A stretch of DNA of 64,000 nt. Source: Nostoc sp. 'Lobaria pulmonaria (5183) cyanobiont'. GTDB lineage: Bacteria; Cyanobacteriota; Cyanobacteriia; Cyanobacteriales; Nostocaceae. Shown here piece after piece: positions 1 to 8,433 of this stretch. The position numbers and the translations under genes are program-made. Position 1 is the stretch's first letter. Each line of letters opens with the position of its first letter. The notes under the pieces are model-generated. The model saw nothing but the letters and a program-made list of their open reading frames with translations, searched no databases and was not told the DNA's origin. The stretch covers positions 1,857,501 through 1,921,500 of the forward strand of contig NZ_CP026692.1 in the NCBI RefSeq assembly GCF_002949795.1. The letters run 5' to 3'.

Positions 1-420
1 TTCAACACCAGCACCTACCACTACAGAATCTCTGTTACCTATAGGAGTTGGTGAGCCATCTTTCTCTACAAAAGAATAACCACCAGTTAAATAGGCGTTA
101 GTTCTATTAGCGATAGGTACATCCACAGAAAGTTCTGGAATTATGGCACTTGTTTTATCACTCCAAAGGACATTACCGCGTGCAGAAAATGGTGTATTTC
201 CTAATTTTGCGCGACCTGTGACATTACCGCCAAATGTGGCATCATCATTGATACCTTGTCCGCCACTGGTAACGCCAGCTGCAACACCAGCACCAACATA
301 ACTAGCATCAGTACCCTTTTTGGTTTCAGCAGAAGCTTGACCAGCTGATAGAACAAAAGGAGCAACTATTAAGGAAGACAATGCAGAAATTGTCACGAAA
401 GACTTGAGTAAGCGTTTCAT
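1..420 (-). CDS. Secreted beta-barrel-like protein, N-terminal part (runs off the window)
   Basis: The reverse strand opens with ATG at 418-420 and stays open for 140 codons to the window edge, so only the N-terminus is present. The first 31 or so residues are a clear Sec signal peptide: MKRLLKS, a hydrophobic stretch, then a cleavage-like AGQASA. What follows is rich in Gly, Ala, Thr and Asn, with alternating polar and apolar residues (GAGVAAGVTSGG, NAYLTGGYSFVEK, VVVGAGVE), as in outer-membrane beta-strands. Export to the periplasm or outer membrane is well supported. A small opacity-type barrel is an inference from composition, and I recognise no named family. The C-terminus, which would hold the terminal aromatic strand, lies outside. 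Confidence 0.7.
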   Translation of the reverse strand, partial: MKRLLKSFVTISALSSLIVAPFVLSAGQASAETKKGTDASYVGAGVAAGVTSGGQGINDDATFGGNVTGRAKLGNTPFSARGNVLWSDKTSAIIPELSVDVPIANRTNAYLTGGYSFVEKDGSPTPIGNRDSVVVGAGVE

Positions 421-813
421 AATTTTTACTAAATTTTGTATTTTTTACTTGTATATTCCAGGTCGAAAATAAAGTGATAATGTTCCAAATGTTTCCCAAA
501 TATTATTAAAGTAATGTTGCTATTGATGCATAAGCTTTAAAAATAAACTATCCCTGAAAAGAATAATTAAGCTGTTATAATTACTTTCAATGTCTTTTTA
601 TCCGGGTTATTTGTTCCAAAAATAGACGCTTTGAAAAGTGGCACAATATTTGGAACTAAAACTAAGTCAGGATATGGTAAATAAAATACTCTATTAATAA
701 TTTTTGCCGAGCTTTTCACAGATGATGAAAAAGTAGGCTGTAGCATCTGTTGCAACAAGCTATAGAAGGAATCTATAAAGTTAATTTTGAGCAATTATTG
801 TGGAGATTGAATA
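421..813. other. Divergent intergenic region
   Basis: This AT-rich spacer lies between the reverse-strand barrel gene and the forward ADP-ribosylglycohydrolase, so it should hold the promoters of both. A 75-codon reverse frame at 567-794 has no recognisable family, signal peptide or ribosome binding site and I do not accept it. No RNA gene or repeat stands out. Confidence 0.5.
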
Positions 814-1755
814 ATGCTAACCGCTGCAAAAACGTTATCTGGTTTGATGGGTTTATGTGTCGGTGATGCGTTGGGTGTGCCAGTGGAGTTTACTAGCCGT
901 GCTGAACGAGTAAAATCTCCAGTGACAACGATGTTGGGTTATGGCACATGGAATCAACCACCAGGAACTTGGTCAGATGACAGTTCGTTAAGCTTTTGCT
1001 TGGCAGAATGCCTTTGTAGGGGGTATTCGTTGGATGCTATAGCCAATTCCTTCTGGCGCTGGTACAAGGAGGCTTACTGGACTCCCCGTGGCGATGTTTT
1101 TGATATTGGTCAAACAACCCACACAGCAATTATGCGCCTGAAACAGGGAGTTGTTCCCCATCAGGCGGGCGGTAAGGTTGAAAATAGTAATGGCAATGGT
1201 TCGTTGATGAGAATCTTGCCAATAGCTTATTGTCACAGAAGCTTGACTTTAAGTGAATTGCTGGCGCGGGTGCATGATGTTTCGGCGATTACTCATGCTC
1301 ATGCGCGATCGCAAATGGCCTGCGGCATTTATATTAGTATTGCAGTGGCGCTCTTGGAAGGGGCTGACCTTCAAACAGCTTATCTACAAGCATTACAAGA
1401 CATCCAAACAATTTATTCTGTGCGAGAATTTTTGTTAGAGAAGCCGCATTTTGGCAGAGTTTTCAGTGGTGAGATTGCCAAAGTACCAGTAGAAGAGATT
1501 AATTCTGGTGGTTATGTGATTGATACCTTGGAGTCATCCCTGTGGTGTTTATTAAATAGTTCGTCTTATTCTGAGGCGGTACTAAAAGCTGTTAACTTAG
1601 GCGGAGATACCGATACTACTGCCGCTGTCACTGGTGGGTTAGCGGGAATTTACTACGGGGTGGAAAATATTCCCAAACAATGGATGAACCAAATTGCTCG
1701 TAGACAAGACATTATTTACTTGGCAGAGCGCTTTGCTAGGGCTGTTTACAGCTAG
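814..1755 (+). CDS. ADP-ribosylglycohydrolase family protein
   Basis: The 313-residue protein has the all-helical ADP-ribosylglycohydrolase (DraG/ARH) fold signatures in order. These are GDALG at residues 17-21, the metal-binding WSDDSS at 53-58, NGSLMR near residue 130, THAHARSQ shortly after, and GGDTDTTAA near residue 265. The acidic residues of the second and last motifs normally bind the two Mg2+ ions that position ADP-ribose. The family removes ADP-ribose from proteins or small molecules, but the substrate here cannot be read from sequence. DraG itself releases nitrogenase reductase from ADP-ribosylation, yet no dinitrogenase reductase ADP-ribosyltransferase lies nearby. The length is normal and all motif residues are present. 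The start is supported by a GGAG-like site before the ATG. Confidence 0.88.
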   Translation: MLTAAKTLSGLMGLCVGDALGVPVEFTSRAERVKSPVTTMLGYGTWNQPPGTWSDDSSLSFCLAECLCRGYSLDAIANSFWRWYKEAYWTPRGDVFDIGQTTHTAIMRLKQGVVPHQAGGKVENSNGNGSLMRILPIAYCHRSLTLSELLARVHDVSAITHAHARSQMACGIYISIAVALLEGADLQTAYLQALQDIQTIYSVREFLLEKPHFGRVFSGEIAKVPVEEINSGGYVIDTLESSLWCLLNSSSYSEAVLKAVNLGGDTDTTAAVTGGLAGIYYGVENIPKQWMNQIARRQDIIYLAERFARAVYS

Positions 1756-1782
1756 CCCCGATCTTATCAAAAATCCAAGTGC

Positions 1783-3375
1783 TTAATATGCTAATGCTAA
1801 ACCATCAGAACGAGATTCAGAAGCAGCAACTAACACTCCATTATGTCTCAGAATCATTTGACCTTTACCAAACATTATTTCAGAAGCAATTTCCTGATTA
1901 TGACCTCGCTTTTTTAAGCCTGCAATAATTTCAGAACTTACACCCTTTTCTAAAAGGATCTTATTGCCTTCTAAAAATCGCCATCTAGGTGCATCTAAAG
2001 CAGCTTGAGGATTCATTTGATAGTCAGATAAATTAACTACCATTTGTAAGTGTCCTTGTGGTTGCATTGGTGCACCCATAACCCCAAAAGGCCCTAAAGG
2101 TTGATTGTCTTTAGTGAGAAAACCGGGGATAATAGTATGAAATGGAAGTTTTTGTGGTGCAACTTGATTAGGATGTCCCTCTTGTAAAGTAAATCCTGCT
2201 GCCCGACATTGTAAAGAAATTCCAGTTTCAGGTATTAAAATACCGCTACCAAATCCTTCATAGTTAGATTGAATGAAGGATACCATTAAATCTGGATCGG
2301 CAGTACATAGATAAACAGTTCCTCCTTGAGTTAATCCTGTATTAGCTAGAGTAATTGCTGTATCTTCGATTAAGGATTGACGCTGTAGAGCATAATTTTT
2401 ATCTAGTAGCTGATTAACAGAAACCTTCATCAAATCTGGATCGCAAACATGAGAATAAACATCAGCGAAAGCAAGTTTCATCGCTTCAATTTGATAGTGG
2501 AAACTTTCGGTTGAATCACGAGCATATTTTTCGATTTTCAAGCCTTCTAAAATATTCAGTGCCATCAACGCAGCAATTCCTTGTCCATTGGGAGGGATTT
2601 CCCATACTTGTAATTGCTTGTATTGAGTTGAGATTGGATCGCACCAAATGGGTTGATGATTGGCTAAATCAGTTTTTGTTAAACATCCTCCTGTATCAGC
2701 AGAAAAATTAGCGATCGCCGCCGCTAATTTTCCTCGATAAAAGCTTTCTGTGCCGCTATTAGCAATTTCTTTTAATGTTTCTGCAAACCATAAACTTCCC
2801 CATACTTCTCCTGTTTGAGGAGCGCGATCGTTAGGAAAAAATACTTGCTTGAACGGCTGAAATTCTGGAGATTTTAAAGACAGATAAATATTTTCTTGAC
2901 GTTGCCAATATTGTGCAGTTATGGGAGACAAAGAAAACCCTTGTTCTGCATAACGGATTGCTGGAGTAAATAGTTGTTCAAACGGTAATTTTCCCCAGCG
3001 ATTCCATAATTGATACCAAGCAGAAACTGCTCCAGGAACAGTTACAGATAACCATCCTAATTGAGGAATTTTTTCCATACCTAAGTATGATTTTAAATTC
3101 AGCTGTTGAGGACTTCTTCCAGAAGCATTAAGACCATGTAATTTCCCATCCCAAACAATCGCAAACGCATCTGAACCAATTCCATTTGATGTCGGTTCAA
3201 CAACGGTTAAAGCAATCGCAGTCGCAACGGCAGCATCAACTGCATTTCCTCCTGCTAAAAACATTTCTATTCCTGCTAGGGTTGCTAAATGTTGACTAGT
3301 AGCAACAGCATATTTTTTGCCTAAAATAACTCGACGGTGGGAATGGTAAGGATAATGATTGAGATTGAACTCCAT
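1783..3375 (-). CDS. Gamma-glutamyltransferase family protein
   Basis: The product is about 530 residues, a Ntn-hydrolase precursor of the gamma-glutamyltranspeptidase family. It has the N-terminal pattern AVATSQHLATLAG...GGNAVDAAVATA, a GSDAF loop, and a GGTVYLCTAD stretch. There the Thr after GG is the expected autocleavage site and new N-terminal nucleophile. The C-terminal FGVMGAPMQPQGHLQ matches the conserved GGxxxPQxxxQ region. The family hydrolyses or transfers the gamma-glutamyl group of glutathione-like peptides. I see no obvious signal peptide, so a cytoplasmic YwrD-like role is possible. The frame is open upstream to 3456, but those 27 codons run through a GC hairpin and look non-coding. 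The ATG at 3373-3375 (MEFNLNHY) is therefore preferred. Transcription converges with the ADP-ribosylglycohydrolase gene. Confidence 0.85.
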   Translation of the reverse strand: MEFNLNHYPYHSHRRVILGKKYAVATSQHLATLAGIEMFLAGGNAVDAAVATAIALTVVEPTSNGIGSDAFAIVWDGKLHGLNASGRSPQQLNLKSYLGMEKIPQLGWLSVTVPGAVSAWYQLWNRWGKLPFEQLFTPAIRYAEQGFSLSPITAQYWQRQENIYLSLKSPEFQPFKQVFFPNDRAPQTGEVWGSLWFAETLKEIANSGTESFYRGKLAAAIANFSADTGGCLTKTDLANHQPIWCDPISTQYKQLQVWEIPPNGQGIAALMALNILEGLKIEKYARDSTESFHYQIEAMKLAFADVYSHVCDPDLMKVSVNQLLDKNYALQRQSLIEDTAITLANTGLTQGGTVYLCTADPDLMVSFIQSNYEGFGSGILIPETGISLQCRAAGFTLQEGHPNQVAPQKLPFHTIIPGFLTKDNQPLGPFGVMGAPMQPQGHLQMVVNLSDYQMNPQAALDAPRWRFLEGNKILLEKGVSSEIIAGLKKRGHNQEIASEIMFGKGQMILRHNGVLVAASESRSDGLALAY

Positions 3376-3432
3376 AAAATGGCTCTGTAGTAATATTTTT
3401 TTGCCAGCTGATTCTTGCAGGCCTACACGGGT

Positions 3433-3454
3433 GGCCGCCGGTATCTCGGCGGCC
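3433..3454. repeat. Perfect GC-rich hairpin in the gamma-glutamyltransferase leader
   Basis: GGCCGCCG and CGGCGGCC form perfect 8-bp arms around a 6-nt loop in otherwise AT-rich DNA. It sits about 58 nt upstream of the gene's probable start. There is no T-run, so it is not a classical terminator. It could be a leader structure or a palindromic repeat. The remaining spacer to the malic enzyme gene shows only AT-rich sequence. Confidence 0.6.
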
Positions 3455-3723
3455 ATCCCTAAAGTTATACAAATATTTACACAGATAAAATCTTAAAAAA
3501 ATATCTGGTGTATTTGGGTACAATTACTAAATTGTTACTCACTTATATTAGTAAATGCATTGGTATAAATAAAAATAATCATCAAAACTGGGAGCAGTGG
3601 ATAAACTAACTACTGATGATTATCCCAAAATACATACATTGTGTTTCTACAGACTACAAATCTCAGATTTTAGTTTTTGTCTCAATTCAATATAAAATCT
3701 AAAACTTAAAATCCAAAATCAAC

Positions 3724-5115
3724 ATGGCAGACCTAACTCCCAATTCTAGTTTTAGTTTGACACTGCGCTTGCAGATTCCCAATCGTGTAGGGATGTTGGC
3801 GTCGGTAACACAGGCGATCGCAACCACTGGCGGTAATCTCGGTCAAATTGATTTAATCGAGCAAACCCGCAAAGAATCTACCCGCGATCTGACTGTGGAT
3901 GCTGCTAGTACTGAGCACGCTGAAACCATTGTCCAAGCAGTCAAAGCATTGCCAGATATCAAGTTACTCAGTGTTTACGATCGCACCTTTAATTTGCATC
4001 GCGGTGGCAAAATCAGCATTAGCAGTAGAATTCCCCTGAAGAGTGTTTCCGATTTAGCAATGGCTTACACGCCTGGAGTCGGTCGAATTTGTACAGCGAT
4101 CGCTCAAGACCCAGAGGAAGTTTACAACTTAACCATTAAACAAAACACTGTTGCCATTGTTACCGATGGTAGTGCCGTTTTGGGTTTGGGAAATCTCGGA
4201 CCAGCAGCAGCCCTACCAGTCATGGAAGGCAAAGCAATGCTATTCAAGGAATTTGCGGGGCTGGATGCTTTTCCCATTTGTCTGGCCACCCAAGATACAG
4301 AAGAAATTATCCAAGCAGTTAAGAATATCGCTCCGGTGTTTGGGGGCGTGAATTTAGAGGATATTGCTGCACCTCGCTGCTTTGAAATTGAAAAGAGATT
4401 ACGCCAAGAATTAGATATCCCCGTTTTTCATGACGACCAGCACGGTACAGCAATTGTCACCTTGGCAGCATTATTTAATTCTTTGAAACTGGTACATAAA
4501 TCAATGGCGGAAATCCGCATTGTGATTAACGGTGCTGGGGCGGCGGGAGTGGCGATCGCTCGGTTACTCCGTAAAGCTGGGGCAGAAAAAATCTGGATGT
4601 GCGACTCTAAAGGGATTATCTCTATCAGTCGCACCGATTTGACAGAAGAAAAACTCGAATTTGCCGTGAAAGCTCAGGGTACGTTAGCGGGTGCAATGCA
4701 AGGGGCAGATGTGTTTATTGGTGTCAGCGCACCGGGAGTTTTGACACCAGAAATGGTGCATTCAATGGCGAAAGACGCAATTGTGTTTGCAATGGCAAAT
4801 CCCATTCCAGAGATTCAGCCAGAATTAATTAGTAAAGATGTGGCTGTGATCGCGACCGGTCGCAGTGATTACCCAAATCAAATCAATAACGTCCTCGCTT
4901 TTCCTGGGGTATTTCGTGGTGCTTTAGATTGTCGGGCACAGACAATTACCATCAAAATGTACCTAGAAGCCGCAAGTGCGATCGCCTCTTTAGTTAAGCC
5001 TTCAGACTTGGATCGGGAACATATTATTCCTTCAGTGTTTGATGAGCGCGTCGTCACTGCTGTTGCTGCGGCTGTGCAACGTGCCGCGCGTGAAGAAGGC
5101 ATCGCTCAGAATTAA
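3724..5115 (+). CDS. NAD(P)-dependent malic enzyme with N-terminal ACT domain
   Basis: This 463-residue malic enzyme oxidatively decarboxylates malate to pyruvate, CO2 and NAD(P)H. Residues about 10-85 form an ACT domain (LRLQIPNRVGMLASVTQAI), a small-molecule sensing module. The malic domain follows, with YTPGVG near residue 115 carrying the catalytic Tyr, VAIVTDGSAVLGLGN near 140, and the metal-binding DDQHGTA near 240. A Rossmann segment INGAGAAGVAIARLL lies near 267, and FAMANPIPE near 355. ACT-fused malic enzymes are usual in cyanobacteria, where the enzyme links C4 acids to pyruvate. The ATG follows an AT-rich leader. The cofactor preference and the ACT ligand cannot be read from the sequence. 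Confidence 0.93.
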   Translation: MADLTPNSSFSLTLRLQIPNRVGMLASVTQAIATTGGNLGQIDLIEQTRKESTRDLTVDAASTEHAETIVQAVKALPDIKLLSVYDRTFNLHRGGKISISSRIPLKSVSDLAMAYTPGVGRICTAIAQDPEEVYNLTIKQNTVAIVTDGSAVLGLGNLGPAAALPVMEGKAMLFKEFAGLDAFPICLATQDTEEIIQAVKNIAPVFGGVNLEDIAAPRCFEIEKRLRQELDIPVFHDDQHGTAIVTLAALFNSLKLVHKSMAEIRIVINGAGAAGVAIARLLRKAGAEKIWMCDSKGIISISRTDLTEEKLEFAVKAQGTLAGAMQGADVFIGVSAPGVLTPEMVHSMAKDAIVFAMANPIPEIQPELISKDVAVIATGRSDYPNQINNVLAFPGVFRGALDCRAQTITIKMYLEAASAIASLVKPSDLDREHIIPSVFDERVVTAVAAAVQRAAREEGIAQN

Positions 5116-5310
5116 TTAACTAATAAGAATCACTCTTATGGGATGGGCATCTCGCCTGTCCCTAAGCTTTTAGGCTGCAATCAATTTGCGCTATGAACTG
5201 ATATTAAACAGATGAGAATTTATGCATGATTGGTGATTAGATGAGTTGGAGCTATCAATTAGGAGCAAAGTAACACATCTAAAACACTGTCATTTTGTCA
5301 ACTGTTTGCA

Positions 5311-6992
5311 ATGAAGTATCAAGTTGGGGACGAGTTTTTACAAGAACTACCACTGATTTTAGGGGGGCCAATCCTCAAACATACTGAGCCGGAGTCTGTG
5401 ACAGTATGGGTAGCACTGAAACAGTCTTGTCAAATAAAGCTGAGAAAGTCAATAGTCATCTTTTCAGTTTAGGCGAATATTACGCTACTTATTTACTAGC
5501 TTGGTCGCCAGTGTGCTGGCCAACAGCATTTCCCCAAGGACATCAAGTAACGCGCGATCGCCATGCTATCAAAAAGTGGAACCGAGAAGTCCAGCATTTG
5601 CGCCAATTCATCTACACCCTTTGGAAAGTGCGCCGCGCCCTTGCCAATATCCCCATGTACAGCATCTTTGATGACCATGATATTAGTGATGACTGGAATT
5701 TGAACCAAGCTTGGTGTTTGCGAGTACTGGGGCATCCCTTAGGGCGAAGAATAGTCCAAAATGCATTGTTAGCTTATACGGTATTTCAGGGTTGGGGCAA
5801 TACACCAGGGCAATTTGCAGCAGGAAAACCAGGTGAAAAGTTGTTGACGGCTACACAAGTTTGGTCAGCTTCCCAAGGAACGGATGCAAAGGCTGATGAA
5901 GCGTTGGCGAAGCCCGCCGTAGGCATCGCTCGTTATGTAGGGATGCCAGCCAACGATCCGCACACAGACTTACCTATTTTAGTCCGAGATGGTTCAGTAT
6001 TCATTTTGGATCGAGATCCTGAAGCATTGACTTGGAACTACATAGTCCGCAGCGATTGCCATGAAGTAATTGTGCTGGATACGCGGACTTGGCGGGGTTA
6101 TCCAGCCGAGCAAAAACCAATTGCCCCACCAATGCTGTTGTGTCCAAAAGCCTTTGAGCAACAACTACTTTTACCTTTACAACAAGTAACTGAACAAACT
6201 CAGATTCAAACTACATTTGTGATTGCGCCCACGAATGTATTTGGATTACAAGTGATTGATTGGATTCATCATTGGCACTTACAACAGGAAAAAGTTTTTT
6301 CAACCGATGTTGGAGATGCCTGGAACATTAATGTTGAAGCCCTGGCAAAATTTCTAACCACCTTGTTTGAGGAACGCCAACAAGTCGTTATTCTTTCTGG
6401 AGATATCCATTACAGTTCTGTTGCTCACTTATCTTATGCACGCACCCATTCCAAATTACAATCTGTCTTGGTACAGTTAACCGCTAGTGCGTTGAAGAAT
6501 GAAGAGATTTTGACGCGGCTGATTCATACACGATTGAAAGATTGGCTGCTCCCAGAAAAGGCGCGACATTGGATAGGCTGGAGCAATCCACCCAATATGG
6601 TAGAAATTTCTGAGAAACAATTACACCATAATCGCCAGCTGCTGACTAACTCTGAATGGCATTGTGTACTGGAGTGGATACCTCGAAACAGTGTTCAGAT
6701 TTCTACCTACACAGCAGATATATTATCGTTGATAGCTCCCTGGAAACGAACCGAAAATGCTAAATGGAAATGGTTACAACCACTGATTTTTTGGAAATCT
6801 CGTTGGTTTCAGGAAGGACGAGAAGTCGTTGGATTGAATAATTTAGCTGTGGTTCACTTTCAGTTAGCAGATGAGAGTAGTTCTTGCAAAGTTATGCAAG
6901 ATTTGTACTGGTTTTCTTCTTGGTATCCAACCCAAATTGTTTACAGCCGTTTTGAGAGCCAGTTAACGCCCAATCAGTCTTTATTACGATAA
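5311..6992 (+). pseudogene. PhoD-like metallophosphatase, internal deletion plus frameshift
   Basis: From ATG 5311 one frame encodes LQELPLILGGPILKHTEPES followed by VTVWVALKQSCQIKL, the usual N-terminus of cyanobacterial PhoD-like phosphatases. It stops 54 codons in. The rest of the gene continues in another frame, open from 5406, with NKAEKVNSHLFSLGEYY, FDDHDISDDW and VVILSGDIHYSSV. In intact family members these two parts are separated by roughly 200 residues that include the first metal-binding motif (FTGDQIYADD type), and no such motif is present here. The simplest reading is a deletion of about 600 bp fused out of frame near 5405-5450. The long 3' frame could still be translated from 5406, but it would lack part of the metal site. 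Calling it a pseudogene is inference from family layout. Confidence 0.75.
5901..5929. repeat. Small dispersed repeat inside the phoD-like frame
   Basis: The 29 bp beginning GCGTTGGCGAAGCCCGCC and ending AGGCATCGC match the style of SDR palindromes found at several other sites in this window (for example 32837, 34835 and 56041). Here it sits in frame and encodes EALAKPAVGIA, which has no place in the family alignment as I know it. Confidence 0.6.
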
Positions 6993-7073
6993 CCAGCTTT
7001 GCTGTGTGAATGGAAATTTTAGTTGTATATGTGGGCACTCTAGATTTAAGAAACATACTGGAGAGTGATTTCT

Positions 7074-7548
7074 ATGTCTACGACCCCAATTAGTGCAACA
7101 CTGGCACAAACAGAGAGAGATGCTGTGTTGCAAGCGATTAGCACGATTAAAGAAAAGTTACCATTTTTAGTTGATTTGAGGTTTCGACGATCGCAAGACT
7201 TTACCCAAGATGGGCGATAAGAGTCGGGCGTTTGTAAGCAAAGCATTAGAGGTGGCGGCGCAGAACCCAGAGTTTTTACCGCGATCGTTCGATTTGGATG
7301 AAATGCGAAAGGACGTGCAATTATTTGAAGCGTTGTATCCGGTGTTGTTATCCTTGACACAATTGCAAGAACTCGTGGATGATACTTCTTTGGCAGTAGG
7401 CAGTGAAGCTTATGCAGCGGCGTTGCAAGTGTATAGCTATGCCAAAGCCAGTGGACAAGGGGCGGGTTTAGATACAGTGGTTGCGGAAATGGGAAAACGA
7501 TTTACTCGTAAACCTGTAAAGTTGGAGCCTAAAGAACCAATGTTGTAG
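7074..7548 (+). pseudogene. Conserved small cyanobacterial protein, frameshifted
   Basis: A frame starting at ATG 7074 behind GGAGAG reads MSTTPISATLAQTERDAVLQ and on to KEKLPFLVDL, then runs out of phase and stops at 7218-7220. The next frame, entered near 7180, continues GFDDRKTLPKMGDKSRAFV to 7548. The two pieces read as one helical protein of about 158 residues. One extra base (or two missing) near 7177-7182 explains the break. The family resembles uncharacterised cyanobacterial proteins of this size and I know no function. A sequencing error is possible, but the gene lies in a decayed neighbourhood, which favours a real mutation. Confidence 0.65.
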
Positions 7549-7569
7549 AAAATAAGTTGGTAGTTGCAC

Positions 7570-7829
7570 GTCAAAAGTAAAACGTTAGAGCTTCAGAACT
7601 TGAATGTTGGAGTTAAAAGCACGACATTTCGAGTTCAGAAGCTCAACGTTCGAGCAAAAAGGTGCAACTTCCGAGTTCAGAGGCTCAACGTTCCACCAAA
7701 AAGGTGCAACTTCCGAGTTCAGAGGCTCAACGTTCGAGCAAAAATATGCAACTTTCGAGTTCAGAGGCTCAACGTTCGAGCAAAAAGGTGCAACTTCCGA
7801 GTTCAGAGGCTCAACGTTCGAGTAAAAAG
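7570..7829. repeat. 42-nt tandem array (2 x 21-nt subunits)
   Basis: Copies begin exactly 42 nt apart at 7591, 7633, 7675, 7717, 7759 and 7801, the last one partial. The first copy is degenerate and the next four nearly identical. Each 42-mer splits into two related 21-mers sharing CAAC.T.CGAG. All three forward frames are open because the period is a multiple of three and the unit lacks stops. No frame has a credible start signal, so I treat the array as non-coding. Confidence 0.9.
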
Positions 7830-7838
7830 TATATATTA

Positions 7839-7871
7839 CCCCCTTTTTTAAGGGGGGCAGGGGGGATCAAA
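7839..7871. repeat. Left terminal inverted repeat of the DUF559 unit
   Basis: C5-T6-AA-G6-CA-G6-ATCAA, the inverse of 8246-8277. It abuts the end of the 42-nt array with about 9 nt between them. Confidence 0.8.
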
Positions 7872-7935
7872 ACTAGAAACTATAACAGAAAACCTCAATA
7901 ATAGCGATTTCCATCTACCCTACAATCCAAAGCTT

Positions 7936-8268
7936 GTGGAAAGAGCAAAAGAACTTCGCAAAAACATGACTTCAGCAGAAAAGAAGCTTTGGTATGGATA
8001 TCTGAGAACCTTTCAATTTCGCGTTTTAAGACAACGGACAATTAATCATTTCATCGTTGATTTCTACTGTCCGATTTTAAAAGTAGTGATAGAAATTGAT
8101 GGGGATAGTCATTTTACAGATCGAGGTCAAGATTATGACATGGAGAGAACTCATATTCTGGAGGGCTATGGTTTAAAGGTTCTCAGGTTTACAAATAGCC
8201 AAGTTTTAAATCAGTTTGATAGTGTGTGTGAGATGATACAGGGTTTGATCCCCCCTAACCCCCCTTAA
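7936..8268 (+). CDS. DUF559 (Vsr/restriction-endonuclease-like) protein
   Basis: The 110-residue product has the DUF559 pattern: AKELRKNMTSAEKKLWY, then FRVLRQ, FIVDFYCP, VVIEIDGDSH and LRFTN. The spaced acidic residues of VDFYC and EIDGDSH fit a PD-(D/E)XK-type nuclease fold related to Vsr. In-frame similarity continues upstream of the GTG at 7936 (LPYNPKL, usual in the family), but no ATG is available before the left repeat, so the native start may lie further up or use a rare codon. The C-terminus GLIPPNPP and the stop are encoded by the right inverted repeat. Nuclease activity, target and any role in movement are unknown. Confidence 0.8.
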   Translation: MERAKELRKNMTSAEKKLWYGYLRTFQFRVLRQRTINHFIVDFYCPILKVVIEIDGDSHFTDRGQDYDMERTHILEGYGLKVLRFTNSQVLNQFDSVCEMIQGLIPPNPP

Positions 8269-8277
8269 AAAGGGGGG
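8246..8277. repeat. Right terminal inverted repeat of the DUF559 unit
   Basis: TTGAT-C6-TAA-C6-TTAAAAA-G6, the inverse of 7839-7871. It supplies the last codons and stop of the DUF559 gene and could also act as its terminator hairpin. Confidence 0.8.
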
Positions 8278-8433
8278 AAATTGTAGTTTAGTTTTTTCAA
8301 GCAGCGATCGCCTTCCAACCGCGCTTATCCAACCTCAGATATCGAAGGTTGCACTTCAGAGGTTAAAAAGTTGAGCTAGAAGTTTAGAATTTGAGTTACA
8401 AGAGATATAGCTTACTGGCATAAGGGTTAGACA

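Larger units (their letters stand above)
7839..8277. mobile_element. Candidate element: DUF559 gene enclosed by terminal inverted repeats
   Basis: The left end (7839-7871) reads five C, six T, AA, six G, CA, six G, ATCAA. The right end (8246-8277) is its near-perfect inverse: TTGAT, six C, TAA, six C, TTAAAAA, six G. Only a few positions differ over about 33 bp, and each end also contains its own C/G hairpin. The only gene inside encodes a DUF559 nuclease-like protein whose last codons and stop lie in the right repeat. No target duplication is evident. Mobility is inference from this layout. Confidence 0.55.

Noticed and set aside
567-794. 75-codon reverse open frame
   Set aside because: No ribosome binding site, no family motifs and AT-driven composition; it lies in the divergent promoter region.
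3376-3456. N-terminal extension of the gamma-glutamyltransferase
   Set aside because: The codons run through a GC hairpin and lack family similarity; the later ATG fits better.
7570-7829. CRISPR array
   Set aside because: Direct repeats are contiguous with no unique spacers, and no cas genes are present. The same applies to 41267-41518 and the 120-nt TPR units.
7564-7901. Three overlapping repeat proteins
   Set aside because: Open frames arise from a stop-free 42-nt unit; no start signals.
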